Assembly: GCA_958450365.1 (NCBI GenBank) | Contig: CAUEEP010000742.1 | Span: forward strand, 3,330,501-3,394,500 | Reading direction: 5' to 3' | Length of the DNA stretch: 64,000 nt | From: Mesorhabditis belari | Taxonomy: Eukaryota > Nematoda > Chromadorea > Rhabditida > Rhabditidae | Shown here: positions 55,575 through 64,000 of the stretch, piece after piece | Position numbering within the stretch: position 1 is the first letter of the stretch | How the letters are laid out: the number at the start of each line of letters is the position of its first letter | Notes under the pieces: generated by a model | The model's database searches: none | Told to the model about the DNA's origin: nothing | Seen by the model: only the letters and a program-made list of their open reading frames with translations | Translations under genes and position numbers: made by a program

Positions 55575-56646
55575 ATGGAGCCAACCTCTCCTTCCAACGA
55601 TTGGGAGCGTCTTCAAGCCGACGCGCTTATGACACAAGATGATAATCCGCAAAAACAACTGGTTTTTCTAATATTTTCTTCTTAATACTATGATAATAGT
55701 AATTCTTACTATAATAATACTAACAATAATAAGACTTAATCTAAATATTATAGAGTCCAAAACAATCGATTGATAGTGATCAATCAGAAATGCTAAACAG
55801 TGACGAGAAACAAGTATCGAAACAGAAAGTGAGTTAATTTTCTGTCTCAAAATCTTTTATAAAAATTCAATAATGTATAAAAGTTTGTGTTTAGTCAAAT
55901 AACAATACCGTAAAAACTCCTATAGCCCCCTATAGGAGGGTTGCGTAGTCTAAGTTTACTCTCAAAGAACCGCTCATATCTCGACACCAGTACGTTTGTT
56001 TCTGTACGGTTCGGTATCAAATTAAAGTAGAGAGAATGGGTGATTTTTTGAGATATAACACATATTTTTAACATTAACCAGCACTTAGAAAAAAATGATT
56101 GAAAGGTGGCAAAAAAGAACCGATGTTAAAAATATGTGTTAGAGCTCAAACAATTACCGATTCTCTCTACTTTAATTTGATACCTAACCGTACAGAAACA
56201 AACGTACTGGTGTCGAGATATGAGCGGTTCTTTGAGAGTAAACTTAGACTACGCGACGCTCCTATAGGGAGCCATTCTATTAGAGTTTTTACGGTAAACG
56301 AGGTATCATACTTGACCAAAGTTCACTGGTTGCCAGAAAAGCAGTCAAAAATATCCATGTACCCATGTCACCTGTAGAATTTTAGAGTCAAAATGAAGAA
56401 CAACAACAAGTTGAACAGCTTGGACTCACTTGTCAACTTTTCTTTGATCAATCAGCACCCAATCGTCCAGCCCCTGCTGCTCCTTTAAACAATCGGAGTG
56501 ATGCTTGCGTTCAAGTCGCTCAAATGACAGCCCACGGAATCAATGCTCAATTGGAGCACCTTCCCGAAGCGAAGCGCCTTCCTTTCTTGATTACATTATG
56601 GGAACATATCAAGTTGCCGAAAATTGCAAGTTTTGATTTGAAATAG
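55575..56646 (+). CDS. D, small protein preceding GTPase gene C
   Basis: Exons 55575-55661, 55754-55828 and 56386-56646 join in phase 0 to 140 residues. The start MEPTSPSNDWERLQADALM is acidic; the middle is Gln/Ser-rich; the end forms likely helices (QMTAHGINAQLEHLPEAKRL, FLITLWEHIKLPK). No signal peptide or membrane span. No family recognised, and no clear similarity to B1 by eye, though it holds the same position relative to a GTPase gene (142 bp before the C acceptor at 56788). Intron 2 contains a 391-bp MITE. It could be the upstream gene of a two-gene operon, or 5' exons of C in a splice form I could not phase. Confidence 0.55.
55906..56296. mobile_element. Foldback MITE with about 165-bp arms
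   Basis: The outer ends taccgtaaaaactc and gagtttttacggta are inverted, and the match extends inward through cgtagtctaagtttactctc, cgctcatatctcgacaccag and aattaaagtagagagaa. The loop is only about 60 bp. It sits in intron 2 of D. The open frame at 56099-56377 is a by-product of the arm. Confidence 0.85.
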
Positions 56647-56787
56647 ACAAAAGATGAAGCTTTTAACACAACACATATTTTAGCTCACATTTTTGTAGTC
56701 TAAAATTCAAACTAGTTAACTTTATGGTAGTCTGACATAAACATTACATAGGAATGACAGAAATTTGACAGAAACGTATCATTTTAG

Positions 56788-59700
56788 GATCACAACTGTT
56801 TGGCCCCTTCCGACTCTTGTAACTCTTCAAAAGAAAACGTCGTTGACCAACAACCAGCCGAGACCGTAAAAGGCCTTGCCACTGAACAAAAGATGAATAC
56901 AAGTGAACCAATCGATGCTCAACTCCTACAGGAAAACCCCCGTTGACAAAGGAAAGTTTGAAGCTCCCAGCCACACAACCGACTACAAAACGCTTCAAGA
57001 GGGCTTTGTTAAAGCACAGAAATTTGAGTCCAACCCTACAAACTTGCAAGCATTCCAAGAGAGCTTCGTCGAAAAAAAGGATATCGACGAGAGAAATGCT
57101 ATTCCTTTTTCCTTCCGCTCCATTCCTTCCGAGCTAAATCAATCAACTCAGCCAATTGCAAAACCTAGAGCCCAAGACAATCGCAACTCTATCAATGTTT
57201 CAAGACTCGATAAAGCCCTTTCAGATAACCATCAAGAGAAATTCCAACTAGATTTCTTGACAAAGGCCTCTGTCGAGTCTCATCCCACCGAAAATACAAA
57301 TTCTCAAAGGTTGCCCAATTCTAATAATAGCACTGTTAAACCAGTGCCATTGCCCGAAGAAACTCCACTTTCAGCTGGAAATCTCGATGCATCTTTTTCG
57401 GAAATGCATAAAAAAGAACTATCTCAAGACCACCGTCATAGGCTTGAAGCAAAACCCGAAAGCCAACCGGCAAACGAAACCGTATACCCTATTGATGTAG
57501 AAAAGCTAGGAGTAATGGAAAGACCCACGTCAAAGATGGGTGCCAAGCCTCAACTTTCGCCCAAAAACAAAGCACCCATTCCTGGGTTACCAAAAGCTGA
57601 AAACTGTCCTTCAAAAGCGATTAACCTTGAGGCGGTCCCAAACCGAGTAGCCAATGTAAAAAACGAGCGAAACGCCTGGATGCAAAAAACTCCAAAGCAG
57701 CCAAGTACCTCGTCGACTAAAAAGACTATCAACATCTTGTTGTTAGGCGAAACGGGAGTCGGGAAGTCAACTTGGGTCAATGCTTTTGTCAACTATTTGA
57801 CTTACAATTCTCTCGAAGAGGCTATCGCCGCGAAGACCCCAATCTGCATGATTCCCCACAAAGTTCACCCTTTTCGATGAGGAATTCCAGCCACACCAGG
57901 TGCTGCTCGGACACGACGAGAACGAGGTTTTCTCGGATGGTGGACAGTCAGCGACTCAAGGCCCGAAAACCTATTTGTTGGAAAGAGATGAGTACGATAT
58001 CTACCTTGTCGACACCCCAGGAATGGGCGATACGCGTGGAGTTGAGCAAGATAAGGTGAATGTGCAGAAGATCCTCAAAGCCGTCGCCAACTTTGACGAG
58101 ATTCACGCAATTTGTTTGCTCTTTAAACCAAACGAGGCGCGTTTCACCCCATCGTTTAGCTATTCGATTAATCGACTGCTCGAAAATTTGCCTAAACAAG
58201 CTCTCCAAAACGTGTGCTTTATGTTCACGAACGCTCGCAGCACTCGCTATTTGCCTGGTGGCACGATGAAGCTATTGACAACATATTTCGACAATCTCAA
58301 GGCCTCAAAGGGGATCACGGTGCCAATGGAGAAAGAGAATATCTTTTGTGTAGACAACGAGGGTTTCCGCTTCATTTGTGCTCGCTTCAGTGGGCCGACT
58401 TTCTCGGGACTGGACTTTAACAAGTTTACGCTCAGCTGGAAGCACTCGTCCAACGAGGTTCGCCGCTTGTTAGCTCATGCGGCAAGCGCTTCTCCGTACG
58501 ACACGTCGTCAACAAAGTCTCTGAATCAGACGAGAACCTGGACCAATCAATTGCTCGTTTCACTTTACCCGATGAGCACTATGATTTTGGAAAATTGTGC
58601 CCAGCTTGAGGTGGAAAAGGCGCGACTCACGGACAATGCTTATAGTATCGACGAGCTGCGCAACCTAGATGCCCCCAAAGTGACCTCATTGGAGATCGTA
58701 GCACTTAAAAAGGCGCAAGTGGTTTGCAAAAGTCGGAAGTGTGTACGATACGAGGTTGTCGGCGGAAAAGTGGAGGTCATTCATAAAGTGTGTCACAAAG
58801 AGTGCAACTCGAAGCCAAACGCCGGCTTGGAAAGGTGTTTGATTTTTCGACAAACCAACCCGGGACCCGGAATCTGCGAACTGTGCTTGTGTCCAATGAA
58901 AAAACACAAACGGGTCGATTTTGAGCAGAAAATCGTCACAAGGGTGACCCAAAGTCAACAAATTTCCATGATGCCCTTCACGGAGATGCGCAAGAGACTC
59001 ATGCACAAACGCGAGCGTTTAGCAAGCGAGTACTCTAAGGAACTGAATTACATCCTCTTTGCATTGGCCACTTTTTCGCTGTTCCTTGACGAAAATCAAA
59101 TCTCCAAACAAACAAATCCAGTCAAACACCAGTTGCAAAAGTTGTTGGACGCCGAGGAGAGACATTTGTCTCGAGTCAAGAACGGAGACCCAAAGAAAGT
59201 CACTCAATTGAGGCATCTCTTCCAAATGTACTGTGAAAATTGGGAGAAGTTAGTTGATCAAAATGGCAAAAAAGTGACAATTGAAGAGTTGGCAATAGTA
59301 CGAAATAAGTTGTTTTCCATGGCGCACACTGGCGCAAAAATTGCCGAGATTTTCGAGATCAACGTCGACACCGACCATCAAGAGTCCGAGGCCGCCGTCA
59401 CACGATGCGAGCCGCGCTTTTATGAGTGAGTTGTCGGAAATTTATCAGATATAAATCAGCTATTCCATCCAAAATTGATACTAAATCAAACTTCGGTAAG
59501 CTTTGATAAAACTTTTATAAACTTTTGTCTGGATGGCATTTTTCTCATCCCAACAAAGTCTCTAACGCTAACAAATTAATTTAGCATTTACACTATTGAT
59601 AAACCATTTGGTGAACGTACTTAACAAATTCTAAGCTATGATCGGTTAAAGTAAGTAAAAAAAACTCTACAAACAAAGCTTCCCCCATAGAAAATGATAA

Positions 59701-60213
59701 AAAACACTTAACTTAACATTAGTTAGCATCAAGTTCGTGGAGCAGATCATCGGGAAGCAAATGGGTCTAAAAAAACTCTACAAACAAAGCTTCCGCCATC
59801 GAAAATGCTTTAAAAACGTAACTTAGCTTTATCATCTTTGTTTCCTGCAAAAACAAACGCGGACCACATCAGAAAAACGCAAAAAGAATAAAATGAAATG
59901 AACAAGAATGAAAAAAATGAATTTCGCGGAAATTGGAGGGTACGGTAGTTTTACCACGCTTTAAAGCGCTAACCCAGGATTTTCTCGAAAAAAGGTCGCA
60001 AGTTAACGGCCATTTCCATTTCCTTTTGAAATGTTCGAAAATAGTAGCTTGGACTACTATTCAAAAAAAATACCGTCAACGCTGTGCATTTGTTTTTATC
60101 TTTTTTCTAAAAACAATGTTTTTAGAAGAATGGCTCGCGGATTTGAAAACTTTGTTGGACAAATGTTCGTCGATGCAGCTGTTGCTTCTAATTTTATTAA
60201 TATGTTCTATTGA
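56788..60213 (+). CDS. P-loop GTPase C, with two apparent +1 frameshifts
   Basis: The reading begins after the acceptor at 56787 (DHNCLAPSDSCNSSKEN); the first in-frame ATG is at 56893. A polar, Lys/Asn/Ser-rich N-terminus of about 270 residues leads to NILLLGETGVGKSTWVNAF, VDTPGMGDTRG, CFMFTNARST, CVDNEGFRF, the Cys/His module (VCKSRKC, VCHKEC, CELCLCPMKKHKR) and a helical tail. Two single-base surpluses break the frame: one in the C5 run at 56937-56941 and one at about 57863 (AAAGTTC), where the family alignment demands a shift. They may be assembly errors, a young pseudogene or frameshifting. The stop after PRFYE overlaps a donor (GA|GTGAGT at 59426), and an in-phase last exon at 60126-60213 (RMARGFENFVGQMFVDAAV) probably ends the protein. 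Intron 59426-60125 holds duplicated tctacaaacaaagcttcc words. Confidence 0.65.
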
Positions 60214-60791
60214 ACAAATGATTATTTTGTTTCAATGAATACAGATTTGTGTGTTTAAAAACTTTTAAATACGCTTTTACTAAACTCAAAAATACAAATA
60301 GTGAATGGAAACAAAAAAAGGATTCTGAAAAGCAAATTTTGACAAAGAAATGGGATCAGTTCATTTAGAAGTGAAAGTTTGAAGGAAAAAAATAGCTAAC
60401 TTATAAAGTTTTTAACTACGAAACTGTGCATTTGCTATTTTCTAGCCTCATTAACGCAGTATTTTTAAGAAAACCCAGGGGAACAACGGTCGGGACATCT
60501 AGACCGAAACTTTGACATGAGAAGGACTTTTCGGTGTGTACTTTTTGCAGAAAAAAATCTTTATTAAGATGGCAAAACATTAACTAATTAAAGAAGTAAA
60601 ATTTGCCAAGCAATACAAGTCCAGTGCTAACCACAAAAACAAAGCATGTTAAATAGAAACACGACGGACAACCATAATAGAATGGTCCTCGCTGTTGGAG
60701 CAAATCCAATTGTGTTTCGATTGTCACTAAATTTTTGCTTATAGCATTACAATCATTACAAGCATTACAGCATTCTTCAACTTATAATTCT
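60214..60791. other. Intergenic AT-rich DNA
   Basis: No gene recognised. It lies between the 3' end of C and the 3' end of the convergent 45-aa gene. Confidence 0.3.
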
Positions 60792-61174
60792 TCAATTTTT
60801 AAACGCACATGAATTTCTCTTTACGGTGAGCGTCTTCTCGGTCACTTTAAACGGATCGACTTTCTTCTCATCCTCGACGTGAAATCCTAAAAATTCTAAC
60901 TAAATTTATTAAACTAACTAAACTAACTTTATTAAAATAGCCACCTAAGTAAATAAGCCAATAGTTTTATCGTTTTTAAACGTTTAAAAAAAAGAATCAA
61001 ACTATGATAGCATCAATCTAACTTTCCTCAAAAATAATAAAAATGTTTTTAAAGACCCAAGACACAAAAACAAAACCGTTGATTCAAGCATTTTCTATTA
61101 TAAAAAAACAAAATCTTTTAAAATGCCTTACCCAAACTGTCGTATGTTGGTGGTAGCTCAAAATTCTCCATCAT
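60792..61174 (-). CDS. Small 45-residue protein with a PPxY motif
   Basis: Two exons (61174-61132 and 60886-60792) splice in phase 1 with a good donor (gtaagg) and acceptor (ttttag). The product begins MMENFELPPTYDSLG, continues with an acidic-basic stretch (DEKKVDPFKV) and ends with Cys near the C-terminus. PPTY fits the PPxY consensus bound by WW domains, but that is only a motif match. It is cytosolic by appearance. Further exons cannot be excluded. Unrecognised otherwise. Confidence 0.4.
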
Positions 61175-61594
61175 TTTGACCAAAAGTGATTACATCAATG
61201 GTTCGATTTGACTCATGGAAAAGTTCTTTTACGAGGGGAAGCAAAAGAAAGAAAATTTTGCGTTATCACCAGTAAAATTTTCTTCGGAGAACTTAAAGGG
61301 TAGAAACCACAATTCTCAGGGAAAGAAGAAAAAAAAACACAGCTCACCGCAAAGTCGATTGAGCAAACTTTAAAGTTCAGAACAGCTGAGAGGGTTCTTC
61401 GCATTGGCTTTTCATAACGCCTTTGAGGCTTTTCATAACGCATAACTTTTCATAACGTTTAATAAGCTTTATTAAAGTTTGATTATCTAAAACGTTTATG
61501 AAGTTTGATTATCTAAACGATTCTCAAGCCGTATTCTCTTTTCCAAGTTCCAGCGGATCCTTCATGATGTATCCGGCCAACTCGGTCATTTCTG

Positions 61595-61660
61595 GAAATT
61601 AAACCCTTGACCTTTTGATTTTTAGGCAATTGCTCAAGCCACTGAGCTATTCAGTAGCTT
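61595..61660 (-). other. tRNA-like remnant
   Basis: On the minus strand, tagctcagtggcttgagca looks like a D arm with A box. It is followed at tRNA spacing by ggtcaagggtttaatttcc, resembling a T arm with B box. Acceptor stems do not pair, so it is a tRNA pseudogene or SINE head. Confidence 0.4.
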
Positions 61661-61739
61661 AACTTGTCAAGAGAAAGAAGGAAATACCCGGGTTTTAATG
61701 TTTACTCTGATCTTTGCGCGATCTCGTCAAGATCTCGAG

Positions 61740-62040
61740 TCTGGAGCCGAATTTAAAACTCAGTCTTCATATTGTTGTCTGATGTATGCTTTAAAAGGAG
61801 CTTTCCAACAAATATCAGCAGGCTGAGCTGGTTTGGTCGTCTCTTCAGGCACGTCGAATCTAATTTCAGCTTTTCAAGACATTCCTTTGTAGACTTATTG
61901 CTGTGTGTTGATCCCAGATAAGCAGTGAGTGCTCTTTTTGGAGAAAAAGCTAAGTCCACCAAATGATCGTTGTAGATAATTGGCCGTGCTGTCATTATCA
62001 AAACATTTGTTCTTTCCAACACAAAATCAACTTTCCTTGA
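61740..62040 (-). pseudogene. pogo/Tigger/Tc5-like transposase remnant (DDE_1 C-terminal part)
   Basis: In one minus frame a 3' block reads DVPEETTKPAQPADICWKAP then FKAYIRQQYED. This is the typical stretch around the last catalytic Asp (QPxD) of pogo-type transposases. In another frame, upstream residues VLIMTARPIIYNDH resemble the middle block. Stops and frame changes show decay. No termini were found. Confidence 0.55.
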
Positions 62041-62455
62041 AATTTTACTTCAATTTTCTTTTCCATCGATTTTTGTGACATCACCACAAACGGACGCAAT
62101 TTCATACAATCCGAGTCAGCACCACAGAAATGTTCATTTTATTAAAAGATCCTAGTCAACACTCCAACTTCCCAACTCCACTCCAACTCCTCCAAGTTCA
62201 CTCCACTCCAACTCCTCCAAGTCAACCTCTAGTCAACACTCCAATCGACTGAAAACTGACAGCTCGACAAACGACAATTAAATTTTGCCATAACTTCAAC
62301 TTAAATCAAAGTCAAATGTTTAACGGATCTCTAAAGAAGTCTAAAGAATAGTGACATTCGGTGAAGAAAGAGAAATTATTTATATGTTGAGTTTTCCTTG
62401 TTAGTCTTCCCTTTGGTGAATTGTATTTTGTTCTTAAATCCATGGTTTATTGAAG
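62041..62455. other. Intergenic DNA with a ccaactcc repeat
   Basis: A short irregular array of actccaactcctccaagt words (62155-62245) is the only structure noted. The rest would be the 3' flank of the receptor gene. Confidence 0.35.
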
Positions 62456-62459
62456 AGAT

Positions 62460-64000
62460 TTATTTCCTTCTTGTCGTTGATTTGAAATTGATAGTGCTCA
62501 CAATTTGGGTGGACGGCTCGGTGGTACGAAGTGATTGGATGGAAACAATCGAGAAATTGCCAAGCAATAGCTTCATTGTGAAGTCTAAATAGGGACGAGT
62601 GGTGAGGAGGATGACGATTGGATAGAGGAAACCGTAAGGCATTAAAACAAGAGCTGTTGACACATTGAACACTGGAAGGGATTGTAAACTTAAAGTATTT
62701 ATTCTCAATAGTCTGTTTTTTGGCGTTTTCTAATAGATAATTTGGAAATTGTCGTAATCTTTTCTAGTACTTTTCAATTAAACTCACAAAGTATAATGAT
62801 TTGTGATTTTGTGATTGCGACGAGGATGGTGAAGCCGCAAGGGATTAGACCAGCTCCAAGAGTGCAAAGAGACTAAAATTTTGATGTTCTTGATAGTTTT
62901 CTATTCAATTTAACAGGAATTCTTGAATTTTGGCTAAAAGAGAGCTTTAAAATCAGCTTAAGCTGCTTTAGAATCAGCTTAAGCTGCTTTAGAATCAGCT
63001 TAAGCTGCTTTAGAATCAGCTTAAGCTGCTTTAGAATCAGCTTAAGCTGCTTTCAAATCAGCTTAAGCTGCTTTAGAATTAACTTAAGCCGCTTTAGAAT
63101 CAGCTTAAGCTGCTTTAGAATCAGTTTAAGCTTTAAAATCTCACTTGTATCATCAACATTGAAAGAGCCAATCGTTGAGCGGCTAGCGTTTTTTTTGATT
63201 GTTGTTTAGCAACAGTTTTACTTGAATACAGCAACCAATTCGTGGCCACGATATAGAAAATGAAAGCAGTTATGTAGAGAAAAGAGATGAACATAAGTGG
63301 AAGAATATAGGTGATTGATAGGATGATATTATTTGGAGAAATTGTGATGGATTCGAATGAAGGGAAAAGGGTGATTGGGTGCTGAAAGGAACTTGACTTA
63401 TCGGCACTTGATCGTCGATTTTCTAAAAAGTGTGCTCATAAAAAAACTATAGTAATCCCAGGATGTTTTGGCCGAAATTACGATAGAAAACGCGCCATTT
63501 AGCCTGGATCAAATCTGCTAAAATACGCGTAATCCCAATTTAAAGTGGCTTAACTTTTGCCTACCTTAAAGTGGCTTAATTTAAAGGGATTACGGTGGCT
63601 TACCTTTTGCCTTGACCTTTTGCTTACCAATCCTTTTAAGCAACTCACCAAAATCCCCAAATCTTCAGTCGGTTCCGATGAATCATAAGCAACAAAATAA
63701 AAGCATGGAATCGCGTAAATAATCATACCAAAAATCAAATAATATCGAATTTTCATATAGAATTTTCTCAGCTTTCCATAAACGACGATCTCAAAACGGT
63801 ACTTAAAACAGAAAATCGTCGATCGGATAGCATTGACAACTGTGTAGGAGTAAAGAAGCTGAATTTTTGTTGAAGAAAAATGAAATTACAATCAATTTAC
63901 CATTTGTAATTTGAAAGAAATCCGTGGAAAGATTAAGCTAATGAAAGAATTTGAGATTAGAAGAATATTTGATTGATCTGATCGTTGAAAGATGTATGGA
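62460..64000 (-). CDS. Serpentine (7TM) chemoreceptor of the Str/Srh type, 5' end outside window
   Basis: Minus-strand exon blocks, from the window edge inward: about 64000-63903 (hydrophobic, ILLISNSFISLIF), about 63866-63653 (LLYSYTVVNA, then MKIRYYLIFGMIIYAIPCFY), about 63383-63148 (TYILPLMFISFLYITAFIFY, then SKKTLAAQRLALSMLMIQ), about 62873-62788 (SLCTLGAGLIPCGFTILV) and about 62698-62460 (MPYGFLYPIVILLTTRPYLD). The loop pattern S-K-K-T-x3-Q-x8-Q before TM6 and the TTRPY end of TM7 are typical of nematode Str-superfamily receptors of sensory cilia. The exact family (srh, sri or str) is not settled, and the last junction phase did not resolve. An 180-bp minisatellite fills the intron between TM5 and TM6 blocks. 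Confidence 0.7.
62945..63130. repeat. 21-bp minisatellite
   Basis: About nine units of cagcttaagctgctttagaat, each holding the palindrome cagcttaagctg, within the receptor intron. Confidence 0.95.

Noticed and set aside
44773..59429. Naming the GTPases GIMAP, septin or IRG
   Set aside because: The P-loop and switch are clear, but G4 differs (TNSR or TNAR) and the Cys/His module is not part of those families as I know them; only a general large-GTPase label is supported.
59933..60238. 101-codon frame starting near 59933
   Set aside because: It runs through intron DNA of gene C; another frame of the same stretch gives the phase-matched last exon at 60126.

Overview
The window reads as nematode nuclear DNA. 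Short introns end in TTTCAG or TTTTAG, several start codons sit directly behind such an acceptor (as in trans-splicing), and interstitial GCCTAA arrays match the nematode telomere repeat. The genes also fit: an slo-1 BK channel, a Ly6-type GPI protein, a MARVEL protein and a serpentine chemoreceptor. I cannot name the species; a free-living rhabditid is my guess. No bacterial, plasmid or CRISPR features are present.

Layout. (1) 0.5-6.6 kb, minus strand: the first ten coding exons of slo-1, from the start codon to the selectivity filter, rebuilt exon by exon; the 3' half lies outside the window. (2) 6.6-16 kb: minisatellites and low-complexity DNA around one five-exon MARVEL gene (10.5-12.8 kb, minus). 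(3) 16.8-24 kb: a Ly6-like gene, a block of nested DNA transposons, and a small unrecognised membrane-protein gene. (4) 25-32.8 kb: a CUB-like secreted protein gene whose introns hold a mariner, a 1.7-kb palindromic element and nested MITEs. (5) 33-35.3 kb: a 76-bp minisatellite and unassigned DNA. (6) 35.3-51.4 kb: a large imperfect inverted duplication, with arms of about 8.0 and 7.1 kb around a 0.7-kb spacer. (7) 51-60.2 kb: the rest of a tandem plus-strand cluster of P-loop GTPase genes. (8) 60.8-64 kb: a 45-aa gene, a pogo-like transposase remnant and the 3' part of a 7TM receptor gene.

The GTPase cluster is the main result. Three plus-strand genes (A 44.8-49.2, B2 50.1-53.4, C 56.8-60.2 kb) share a GETGVGKST P-loop, a DTPG(I/M)GDT switch, a TN(S/A)R motif, a Cys/His module and a helical tail. 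Each has a different N-terminus: a basic domain resembling LINE ORF1 in A, a Gly/Pro/Gln/Tyr-rich low-complexity region in B2, and a long polar region in C. B2 and C each follow a small unknown gene (B1, D) by only about 140-170 bp, and A-B1-B2 look like an operon. The left arm holds a mirror copy: B1 is intact, A has lost exactly 993 bp (the G domain) in frame, and B2 is cut off before the G domain. After the duplication each arm took different transposons (maT-type DD37D, piggyBac and a MITE on the left; a FLYWCH-encoding element on the right), so the opposite arm shows the empty site of each insertion.

Mobile DNA is unusually dense. One Tc1-type element (53.5-55.1 kb) looks intact, with a complete DD34E transposase and IR/DR ends. 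The others are decayed. Exon coordinates come from reading splice signals and protein continuity by eye. Those of slo-1, MARVEL, Ly6, A, B1, B2 and D are mutually in phase; those of the CUB gene and the receptor are partly uncertain.
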